The position numbers and the translations under genes are program-made. Under the pieces are notes generated by a model. The model saw only the letters and a program-made list of their open reading frames with translations. It made no database searches and had not been told where the DNA came from. 64,000 bases of DNA from Streptomyces durmitorensis (GTDB lineage: Bacteria; Actinomycetota; Actinomycetes; Streptomycetales; Streptomycetaceae), in assembly GCF_023498005.1 (NCBI RefSeq), contig NZ_CP097289.1, forward strand, positions 6,448,001 to 6,512,000, given 5' to 3'. Of this stretch, positions 43,208-50,050 are shown piece after piece (the stretch's first letter is position 1; each line of letters begins with the position of its first letter).

Positions 43208-44421
43208 GGCCGCTCTCCGATCGGGCGGGCGTCGGCGGCAGGCGCAGCCAGGGCGGTGCCGTTGTCCGGTGTGCCGTGGGCAGTGGGCTCCGCGATGGAG
43301 GCGAAGGCCTTGAGGGAATCCGTCCCCGGGGCGAAGTAGCCGGTGTGGCCCTCGGCTCGCTCCGCGGGAACCCGTCGGGCGCCGAATGCGGGGTCGGCCG
43401 GGTCCTCGCCATGGCCGAGGCCGAACAGCTCGACGTTCGGCACGTCACCGATCCAGTCGCTGTCGTCCTTGGCCGCCCAGACGCGGGCGGAGGTGTGCAG
43501 ATCGGCCACGCTGTCCGCACGCATGCCGGGGGAGCCGAGCACCACCAGGTCGGACGCCGTCAGTTGTGGAGCCGCCAAGCCGCACACCACGGAGCCGTAG
43601 CTGTGGCAGAACACCGCGGGGCGTGGGGTGCCTGAGGCTGTCAGGCCCTGCACAAACCGGGCGAGTCGGGGCGCGCCGGCCTGCGCGAGCCGTCCCGTCG
43701 CGGCGTCGGGGCCGAGGCCGACCGGAGTGGTGTATCCGACCCAGGCCACCACGGCTGTGTCGTTGCCCGCCGCGGCGTGCAGGGAGCGTGCCATCCCGGC
43801 CGGTGTGCCGTACTCGTCGGTCGAGCGGTCGAAGGTGCTCAGATCTATGTCGGATCCCGGCACGACAACGGATACGTGCTTGGCGCCCGTCAAGTCCCCG
43901 TATACCGCAGCCACTTGTCCTCTGCCGCGCGGATCGAAGGCGAGTATCTGGCGATCGGGTGCGAGGAGCTGTTCGTAACGCGTGACGAGAGAGCGGGCCC
44001 GCTCGTGGTCCTGCAGGGTGAGGCTCGGGTCGCTCAGGCGGGCCCGCTCGCGGGCGCGCTCGGCTTTCAGGGAAAGGGAGTTGGCCTCGAACCGCAGGGC
44101 GGTCGGGGCGCCGTCCAGATTGCCGACGACCGAGGGGTGCCGGGTGGCCAGGCTGTGCTGCTGCGCCTCGCTCAACGAGTCGAAGAACGCGGCGACTCGG
44201 GCGGGGGAGGCGGTCGCCGGATCCGGCAGCCGAACCCCCCACGTATGGTCCGCGCGCCAGGCCTGCGTGCCCGGTGGCGGGCCCGTGAGCGGCTGCTGTT
44301 CGTTGCCGACGGCCCAACCGGCCGTGCCGGCCACGATCGTCGTCGTGAGCGCCGCGGCGATCAGCGTCCGCTTGCTGCGGGTCTTCCAGCTCCTGCGGGC
44401 TTTCCAAGAACGAAGGCGCAT
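43204..44421 (-). CDS. DUF1023 alpha/beta hydrolase (copy A)
   Basis: 405 residues. An N-terminal membrane/signal segment (TLIAAALTTTIVAGTAGWAVG) follows a basic start, so the protein is outside or membrane-tethered. The DUF1023 domain has the nucleophile elbow PAVFCHSYGSVVCGLAA, a strand region QILAFDPRGRGQVAAVYGDL, and DSDWIGDVPNVELFGLGHGEDPADPAFGARR with the GHTGYFAPGTDSL catalytic-His region. It is clearly paralogous to the protein at 47774. It is coupled to the acyltransferase-3 gene downstream. The leader contains ATACC/GGTAT boxes and a hairpin that covers the ribosome site. Confidence 0.88.
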   Translation of the reverse strand: MRLRSWKARRSWKTRSKRTLIAAALTTTIVAGTAGWAVGNEQQPLTGPPPGTQAWRADHTWGVRLPDPATASPARVAAFFDSLSEAQQHSLATRHPSVVGNLDGAPTALRFEANSLSLKAERARERARLSDPSLTLQDHERARSLVTRYEQLLAPDRQILAFDPRGRGQVAAVYGDLTGAKHVSVVVPGSDIDLSTFDRSTDEYGTPAGMARSLHAAAGNDTAVVAWVGYTTPVGLGPDAATGRLAQAGAPRLARFVQGLTASGTPRPAVFCHSYGSVVCGLAAPQLTASDLVVLGSPGMRADSVADLHTSARVWAAKDDSDWIGDVPNVELFGLGHGEDPADPAFGARRVPAERAEGHTGYFAPGTDSLKAFASIAEPTAHGTPDNGTALAAPAADARPIGERP

Positions 44422-44424
44422 GGC

Positions 44425-44499
44425 CCGTCTCCCTCCCCATCTCGTGGCACGCTCCGGCGTGACGAGGGGAAAAGTAGGGAGACGGTGCCCGGCGGCACC
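44425..44499 (-). promoter_or_regulatory. Structured 5' leader that can mask the ribosome site of the DUF1023 gene
   Basis: On the minus strand the ribosome site AGGGAGACGG (44434-44425, four bases before the ATG) is perfectly complementary to CCGTCTCCCT (44485-44476). Between them is a nested hairpin CTCGT-CACGC-CGGA-GCGTG-cc-ACGAG (44466-44441). A separate hairpin GGTGCC-GCCG-GGCACC (44499-44484) overlaps the distal strand by two bases, so it competes with the masking pair. This is a candidate translational switch; it could also be a chance fold or an attenuator. Confidence 0.45.
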
Positions 44500-44526
44500 T
44501 CACACTGGGGAGCCAACTCGCAGGTG

Positions 44527-44559
44527 ATACCGGGGTATGTGGACCTCATACCGCGGTAT
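44527..44559. promoter_or_regulatory. Two ATACC-NN-GGTAT boxes upstream of the DUF1023/acyltransferase operon
   Basis: ATACCGGGGTAT (44527-44538) and the perfect palindrome ATACCGCGGTAT (44548-44559), starting 21 bp apart (two helical turns). Similar boxes lie before the histidine kinase gene at 46683 and 46712. They are probably binding sites of the response regulator encoded next door. Confidence 0.65.
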
Positions 44560-44584
44560 AGGAGTGAGGGATTGAGCGAGGGGT

Positions 44585-45256
44585 CTACTGCTCTCCGGGC
44601 GTGATCAGACCGGACTCGTAGGCGAAGATCACGGCCTGTGCGCGGTCCCGCAGGTCCAACTTGGAGAGGACCTTGCCGATGTGGGTCTTCACCGTCTGCT
44701 CGGCGAGTACCAGGTGCTCGGCGATCTCCTGGTTGGAGAGGCCGCGTGCGATGAGCACCAATACCTCGGTCTCACGCGGGGTCAGGCCGTTCAGCCGCAG
44801 CGACTGGTCATTGCGTGGCCGCTGCTTGGCGAAGTCCGTGATCAGGCGGCGCGTCACCGACGGAGCGAGCAGCGCGTCGCCCGCCGCCACCACGCGTACC
44901 GCCGAGATCAGATCGGCGGGCGGGGCGTCCTTGAGGAGAAAGCCCGAGGCTCCGGCGCGCAGCGCCTCGTACACATAGTCGTCCACGTCGAAGGTGGTGA
45001 GCATCAGGACCTTCGGCACGTGCACCACCCCGGGCGGTGGGTCCAACAGGGCGCGTGCCGCGACGAGTCCGTCCATCTCCGGCATCCGGACGTCCATCAG
45101 GACGACATCGGGATGGGTTTTGCGGCTGACGTCGACTCCGACCTTGCCGTTCGGCGCCTCGCCCACGACGTCGATGTCGCTCTGGGCCGCAAGGAGTGCG
45201 GCGAACCCGGCCCGCACCATGTTCTGGTCATCGACGATGATCACGCGGATGGTCAT
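44585..45256 (-). CDS. NarL/LuxR-family response regulator
   Basis: 223 residues. The receiver domain has DD at residues 9-10, the phosphoacceptor Asp55 in VVLMDVRMPEMDG, Thr in MLTTFDVDDY and Lys in GFLLKDAPP. The C-terminal LuxR HTH is NGLTPRETEVLVLIARGLSNQEIAEHLVLAEQTVKTHIGKVLSKLDLRDRAQAV. The start overlaps the kinase stop by four bases (45253-45256). It likely binds the ATACC-NN-GGTAT boxes on either side of the operon. Confidence 0.95.
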   Translation of the reverse strand: MTIRVIIVDDQNMVRAGFAALLAAQSDIDVVGEAPNGKVGVDVSRKTHPDVVLMDVRMPEMDGLVAARALLDPPPGVVHVPKVLMLTTFDVDDYVYEALRAGASGFLLKDAPPADLISAVRVVAAGDALLAPSVTRRLITDFAKQRPRNDQSLRLNGLTPRETEVLVLIARGLSNQEIAEHLVLAEQTVKTHIGKVLSKLDLRDRAQAVIFAYESGLITPGEQ

Positions 45257-46617
45257 GCGGTTCCGGAGTCCTTTTTCAGGAGGGGCAGTTGGGCCGCCAC
45301 ACGGAAGCCACCGTCGGGCAGCGGCCCGGCGTCGACCGTGCCGCCGACCAACCGTACGCGTTCGCGCATGCCGACGAGTCCGTGACCTGTGCCGCTGTGC
45401 TCCAACGAGTCGGGTGTCTCGGTGGGTGGGCCGTTGACCACGAGAATCAGCAGATGCTCTTCGTCCAGGGTCACGGTGATGGTGGTGTGCGCTCCCGGCG
45501 CGTGCCGCATCACGTTCGACAGGGCTTCCTGGACGATGCGGTACGCGGAAAGGTCGACGGCCGGTGTGACGTCGGCCAGCTGTGTGAGCACGGACAGTTC
45601 GGGGCGGGACAGATCGATCGGTATGCCGGCGCGCACCGTCGCTTCCACCAGATGCGGCAGCCTGCTGAGCCCGGGCTGCGGGGACCGCTCACCCGGTGTG
45701 TCCTCACTGCGCAGCACCGCGAGCAGCCGCCGCATCTCGGTGAGGGACTCACGGGCGCTGGCCGCGATGCTCCCGAACTCCTCACGTGCCGCGTCCGGAA
45801 GGCCGTCGAGGCGGTAGGGCGCGGAGTCCGCCTGCACCGTGATCACCGACATGTGGTGGGCAACGACATCGTGCAACTCCCGGGCGATGCGGGCCCGTTC
45901 TTCAAGGAGGGTGCGCTGGGCGCGCTCGGCCTCGCTGATGGTCTCCTGCTCGATGAGTCTGCGCTGTGCGTCGCCACGCTCACGGAGCAAGGCGCCGAGC
46001 AGCAGCGCGACACCGCTCAGCACGATCAGCAGCACGCTGGTGTCCTGGCCGCCGTCGTCGCGGAACGCACCGAGGACGAGGCTCACGACGACCGTGACGA
46101 GCCAGATGCCCAGGAGCGTGCGGCGGCTCTCGCGCAAGGACAGCAGGAGGCACACGACCACGTAACCCACGATGATCATGGCTGTCCAGGGGGCGGGCCG
46201 GTCGTGGCCCATGGACAGCGTCACGATCGCCCCGATGACATCCGCGACGATCAGGATGCACCAGGCGGCCAACGGACGGCTGACCGCCAGCAGCAGCGGT
46301 GCGGCCTGGGCGACGCCCAAGGCGCCCGCCAGACCGCCGTTCACCCCGTAGTCGTTCGTCAGCACCTGGGTGGTGACAGGGATGAGTGTCGCGACGAAGC
46401 CCAGCGCGGCGATGATGGGCATCAGCCGCATCCAGCGCTTGGGTGCACGGGCGAGGAGAGGCTCGGTCCGCCCCGCGGGCGTCGAGAGGAAGGTCCCTGC
46501 CCTGCCGAGCCCTTCGCGGACGCCCGCGGCCGCACGCTGAAGGGTGACCCCACGCCTGTCCGGCTCGGCGGCCGGTGTGCGGGGATCCTGGTCCGGTGGT
46601 GTCGATGAGCTGCTCAT
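45253..46617 (-). CDS. Sensor histidine kinase (HisKA_3, NarX/DesK type)
   Basis: 454 residues from the ATG at 46617. After a ~60-residue polar N-terminus come about five or six membrane helices (residues ~65-210), with no large extracellular domain, as in kinases that sense membrane or envelope state. The phosphoacceptor is His249 in ERARIARELHDVVAHHMSVI. The HATPase_c domain has YRIVQEALSNVMRHAPGA (N box) and GTGHGLVGMRERV (G box). It is four-base coupled to the response regulator. A longer start at 46644 is less likely. Confidence 0.93.
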   Translation of the reverse strand: MSSSSTPPDQDPRTPAAEPDRRGVTLQRAAAGVREGLGRAGTFLSTPAGRTEPLLARAPKRWMRLMPIIAALGFVATLIPVTTQVLTNDYGVNGGLAGALGVAQAAPLLLAVSRPLAAWCILIVADVIGAIVTLSMGHDRPAPWTAMIIVGYVVVCLLLSLRESRRTLLGIWLVTVVVSLVLGAFRDDGGQDTSVLLIVLSGVALLLGALLRERGDAQRRLIEQETISEAERAQRTLLEERARIARELHDVVAHHMSVITVQADSAPYRLDGLPDAAREEFGSIAASARESLTEMRRLLAVLRSEDTPGERSPQPGLSRLPHLVEATVRAGIPIDLSRPELSVLTQLADVTPAVDLSAYRIVQEALSNVMRHAPGAHTTITVTLDEEHLLILVVNGPPTETPDSLEHSGTGHGLVGMRERVRLVGGTVDAGPLPDGGFRVAAQLPLLKKDSGTA

Positions 46618-46682
46618 GGCCTGATCAGCGTAGACATGACGCACGCCGTGCGCCGTCGTACCGCGGAGCTGACCTGCACCTC

Positions 46683-46723
46683 ATACCCGGGTAGGAACCG
46701 GGCTTCTCGCGATACCCAGGTAT
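46683..46723. promoter_or_regulatory. Two ATACC-NN-GGTA boxes upstream of the kinase gene
   Basis: ATACCCGGGTAG (46683-46694, one mismatch from a palindrome) and ATACCCAGGTAT (46712-46723), starting 29 bp apart and 66-106 bp before the kinase ATG. They match the boxes at 44527-44559 and suggest autoregulation by the response regulator. Confidence 0.6.
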
Positions 46724-46756
46724 GACCCATGACCCATGACCCATGACCCATGCCCC
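46722..46756. repeat. 7-bp tandem repeat ATGACCC
   Basis: Four perfect ATGACCC copies (46722-46749) plus a degenerate fifth. The first copy overlaps the end of the ATACCCAGGTAT box. The rest of the gap to the SHOCT gene (to 46825) is C-rich with imperfect CAGCCC repeats and no clear terminator. Confidence 0.85.
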
Positions 46757-46825
46757 TGACCGCGGACCACGGCTCGCCAGCCCCAGCCTCAGCCCCAGCC
46801 CGCGCTCTGCCCCGCCCGGCCCAGG

Positions 46826-47698
46826 TCACAGCTCCGCCAGCAGCTCAGCCTTCTTCGTGGTGAATTCCTCGTCCGTGAGCAGGCCCGCCTGGTGCAGCTC
46901 ACCGAGGTGCCGGATGCGTTCCGCGATGTCCGCCGGGTCGCGGCGGGTCACCGGGGCGGTGCCCGGGACCGTGCCGGGCGTCAGGGCCGGACCCGACGCC
47001 CGCACCGCGGCGAGCACCGACGCCGCGAAAGGCAGCGATTCGTGCACCGGGCCGTACCCGAGGCCGAAGACGACGGCCGCGGGGTCCTGGTCCGCCTGTG
47101 CGGGCTGGGCGAGCGGGGTCTCACGGCGCAGCAGCCGGAGATGGCCCTCGAAGACCTCGGGGGAGCGCCATTCGACGCCGCTCAGGTCCGTGACCAGGAA
47201 ACTCTGATCGCCGGCTTTCCACTTGGCCGACGAGGCACCCGTCCAGAACCACCGGAAGGCCACCGACTTGCCGTCGAAGGACGCCTTCCCGTCGTACGCC
47301 TTGAACTGCAGCGGAGTCTCCGGTGCGGCGACCAGGTAGCGGTCCGGAGGCCCGCAGTCATCCTGAGTGAGCTGGGCCCGCAGCTCGTCCGCGTAGTACT
47401 CGGCGAGCGTCTCGCGCTCGGCGGGCAGCACGAGCCGGTACGGGTCGCAGCCGTCCTTGAGCTGGCCCGCGGCCGCCTCCATCAGAGGATCCGCCCCCGG
47501 TCTCGGCACGGCGTGCAGGACGACCGTCCCTCGCTTGCCGGGAGTAAGTGTCACCGCTGCGATCGCCTCGTGCGGGATGCGGCGTTCGCCGAGCGCCTGA
47601 AGGAGCTTCGGCGTGCGGATCCCCCGTTCGAAGCGGATGAGCACGGAGTCGGACTCGAACTCCCAGGCGGCATGAAATCCGGCCAGTACGTCACCCAT
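46826..47698 (-). CDS. DUF4429/SHOCT domain protein
   Basis: 290 residues from the ATG at 47698 (GDVLAGFHAAWEFESDSVLIRF); starts at 47707 and 47719 are possible. Two PH-like DUF4429 repeats (around residues 5-100 and 125-215; compare VLIRFERGI with VAFRWFWTG) are followed by a linker and a C-terminal SHOCT motif (ADIAERIRHLGELHQAGLLTDEEFTTKKAELLAEL). SHOCT segments usually mediate oligomerisation or membrane association. Its place between the second DUF1023 hydrolase and the kinase suggests membership in the same unit; no direct evidence. Confidence 0.85.
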   Translation of the reverse strand: MGDVLAGFHAAWEFESDSVLIRFERGIRTPKLLQALGERRIPHEAIAAVTLTPGKRGTVVLHAVPRPGADPLMEAAAGQLKDGCDPYRLVLPAERETLAEYYADELRAQLTQDDCGPPDRYLVAAPETPLQFKAYDGKASFDGKSVAFRWFWTGASSAKWKAGDQSFLVTDLSGVEWRSPEVFEGHLRLLRRETPLAQPAQADQDPAAVVFGLGYGPVHESLPFAASVLAAVRASGPALTPGTVPGTAPVTRRDPADIAERIRHLGELHQAGLLTDEEFTTKKAELLAEL

Positions 47699-47773
47699 GC
47701 GGCTCATCGTAGGCGGCACGCGCGCCTCCGTCCCTCCTGCGGCGTGCCGCTGTTTTGTCGATTTCTACGCGCG

Positions 47774-48985
47774 TCAGGCCACTGTCGTGCCGGAAAATTC
47801 CTTCCGGCACGCGTCATCCCCGCTCGCACACCGCACTGAGCGGTACGAACCAGTGCCGATGTCGGCGAAGTTGCTGAGGCTCTCCGTGCCCGGCTCGAAA
47901 TAGCCGGTGTGGCCGATCGCGCCCCGTGCGGACAGCACCCGCGCTCCGAAGTCCCGGGAGACGGGGTCGGCACCGTGGCCGAGCCCGCCGACCTCCATGT
48001 TTGGCACATCCTGGATCCAGTCGTCGCCGTCCCTGGTGGCCCAGATCCGGGCACCGGTGCCCAGCTGCGACGCCGTGTCGGCGCGCATGCCGGGGCTGCC
48101 CGCGACCGCGATGTCGGAGACGCGGGAGGGCAGCTGTCGTGCCGCGACCCCACACACAACGGAGCCGTAGCTGTGGCAGTACAGCGCGACAGGCGAGTGC
48201 CCCGGAAGCCCGCGCACCAATGAATTGAGCCGGATCGCGCCCTCATCCGCGCGCATGGACGTGGCCGCGTCCACACCGAGGCCGATGGGCGCGGTGTAGT
48301 CGGCCCAGGCGATCACGGCGGTACGCGCGCGTGGGCTCGCCGAGTGCTCCGCGCGGTACAGGGCCTTGGCCATGCCGACAGGCGCCGAGTACTTGCGGTT
48401 CGTCCGCTCGAAGGTCAGCAGGTTCGTGTCCACTCCGGGCACGACGACTGACACCCGGGACGCCTGGTCGAGGTCTCCGAAGACCTCGGCGATACGACCC
48501 GACCCCATGGGGTCGAAGGACAGGACCTGCCGACCCGGATGCATCATCACGCCGAAGCGCTTCATTCTGCGCTCCGCCTCCTGCTGCCCGAGAGGGGAGA
48601 GCCGGTTGTCGTGCATGCGCTTTCGCTCGGTCTTGCGCGCCTGATCAAGGGCGATGTGGTTCGCGCGATATCGCAGCTCTACAGGGGCACCGTTCATGTT
48701 GCCTACCGCAAGGGGATAGCGGGTGGCGAGTCGGGTGCGCTGTTGCGCGCTGAGCGAGGCGAAGAAGTGAGCGAGCTTGCCGGCCGGGGCAGTGGCGTCG
48801 GGCAGGGCCCGTCCGTTGATGTGCCCTTGCTCCCAGGCGGAGAGCGAGGCCGCGAGCGGCGATGCGGCGTCCTTGTGGTGGCGCACCGCGGTCCAGCCCG
48901 TGGTCGCCAGCATGACGAACACCACGGCGAGCGCAAGCAGTGCGCGCCAGGCGCTGAGTTGAGGGGAGGAGTCGAAGGAAGTCAC
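47774..48985 (-). CDS. DUF1023 alpha/beta hydrolase (copy B)
   Basis: 403 residues from the GTG at 48985 (TSFDSSPQLSAW), with a membrane/signal segment ALLALAVVFVMLATTGW. The nucleophile elbow is VALYCHSYGSVVCGVAARQL, with QVLSFDPMGSGRIAEVFGDL, DGDDWIQDVPNMEVGGLGHGADPVSRDFGARV and GHTGYFEPGTESLSNFADI. It parallels the protein at 43204 along its length, so it is an ancient duplicate within the locus. No ATACC boxes are seen before it. A TAGGGT sits 8 bp before the GTG, so a leaderless message is possible. The open frame extends to 49114 through AT-richer intergenic DNA. Confidence 0.86.
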   Translation of the reverse strand: MTSFDSSPQLSAWRALLALAVVFVMLATTGWTAVRHHKDAASPLAASLSAWEQGHINGRALPDATAPAGKLAHFFASLSAQQRTRLATRYPLAVGNMNGAPVELRYRANHIALDQARKTERKRMHDNRLSPLGQQEAERRMKRFGVMMHPGRQVLSFDPMGSGRIAEVFGDLDQASRVSVVVPGVDTNLLTFERTNRKYSAPVGMAKALYRAEHSASPRARTAVIAWADYTAPIGLGVDAATSMRADEGAIRLNSLVRGLPGHSPVALYCHSYGSVVCGVAARQLPSRVSDIAVAGSPGMRADTASQLGTGARIWATRDGDDWIQDVPNMEVGGLGHGADPVSRDFGARVLSARGAIGHTGYFEPGTESLSNFADIGTGSYRSVRCASGDDACRKEFSGTTVA

Positions 48986-49230
48986 TACGGAACACCCTAG
49001 GAGAATCGTGATGCCTACCGTGCACCGGGTGAGACAGATCACGTTTCCTGTGGGGTAATTGAGGCAAAGCGGGCGCACTCTGAGCACTTTCATCACACTC
49101 CGTAGGCGGAGCATGCGCGCAGCGCACTCGGAGCGCGCCGTTACTGACGGCGCATCAATCAGTCACTCAGCGTGTTGATTTGTTCGACGGGTTGATCTGC
49201 TCCGCAGTCCGACACGGAGTGCGCGCACCG

Positions 49231-49935
49231 TCACTCTGCGCGCCAGTTCTCCGCCAACGCGGGTCCCAGGTGGTCGAGATACGTCTCGGTGATCGCGCGG
49301 ATCGACTCCACGCTCGAGTCCTCGCCCGCACCCCAGAGCCGCCCGGTCACGCGCATCACTCCGCTGAACGCGGCCACCACCACGCGTGGTCGGGGGTCCG
49401 TGTCCAGGTCGAGCCCCTCGCGCTCGGCGATCACTCGCGCGATCTCTTCCTCCATCTCGATGGAGCGGCGCAGGTGGGCGGCGAGCAGGGAAGGGGTGGA
49501 CTCGATCATCTGATAGGTGCGCATGTGGAGTTCGACGGGGACCACCTCTTCGATGGACCGGCCCATCGCGTCCCAGGCGCCGATCACGGCTCCGCGCAGG
49601 GCGACGAACGGCGTTTCGTCTGCGGGGCGTTCGCGCAATGTCTCCACGAACCGCTGCTCCACCATCTCCTGCACGGCGAAGGCGGTCTCCTCCTTGTTGG
49701 TGAAGTAGCGGAAGAACGTGCGCTGGGAGACGTCGACGGCTTCGGCGATCTCGTCGACCGTCGTCTCCTCGTACCCCTTGGTCGTGAAGAGCTCGAGCGC
49801 CGCGCGCAGAAGTGCGTCACGGGTGCGCTGCTTCTTGCGCTCGCGCAGTCCGGGCCGGGAGGGCTCGCCGGAGATGTCTCCAGAGGCCTCGGCCCGCGGC
49901 TTCGCGGGGCCCGCCGCTCGCTGCCCGGTCCTCAC
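49231..49935 (-). CDS. TetR family regulator, probable repressor of the adjacent MFS exporter
   Basis: 234 residues from the GTG at 49935 with AGAGGGA six bases upstream; an ATG at 49974 is an alternative. The TetR HTH is TRDALLRAALELFTTKGYEETTVDEIAEAVDVSQRTFFRYFTNKEETAFAV. The N-terminal ~30 residues are a polar extension. The ligand domain is of the type seen with EmrB/QacA pumps. It diverges from the MFS gene across a 115-bp gap containing several palindromes that overlap both promoters. Confidence 0.9.
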   Translation of the reverse strand: MRTGQRAAGPAKPRAEASGDISGEPSRPGLRERKKQRTRDALLRAALELFTTKGYEETTVDEIAEAVDVSQRTFFRYFTNKEETAFAVQEMVEQRFVETLRERPADETPFVALRGAVIGAWDAMGRSIEEVVPVELHMRTYQMIESTPSLLAAHLRRSIEMEEEIARVIAEREGLDLDTDPRPRVVVAAFSGVMRVTGRLWGAGEDSSVESIRAITETYLDHLGPALAENWRAE

Positions 49936-49988
49936 GCCATGTCCCTCTTTCCGCCGTTCTGACCAGCTCACCATATCTGTGAGCTACG

Positions 49989-50044
49989 TGACAGTTACCG
50001 ACTTGTGAAACAGTTTGTCAACTGTCAGCGACTGACACTAGCCT
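49989..50044. promoter_or_regulatory. Divergent tetR/MFS promoters overlapped by inverted repeats
   Basis: Inverted repeats: ACAGTT-TGTC-AACTGT (50010-50025), TGTCAG-CGA-CTGACA (50023-50037), and the distant pair TGACAGTT (49989-49996)/AACTGTCA (50020-50027). On the minus strand TTGACA (50021-50016) and TAACTG (49997-49992) are 18 bp apart. On the plus strand TTGTCA (50015-50020) and TAGCCT (50039-50044) are 18 bp apart, placing transcription start at the MFS ATG (leaderless). One repressor could shut both promoters. Confidence 0.65.
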
Positions 50045-50050
50045 CGATGC

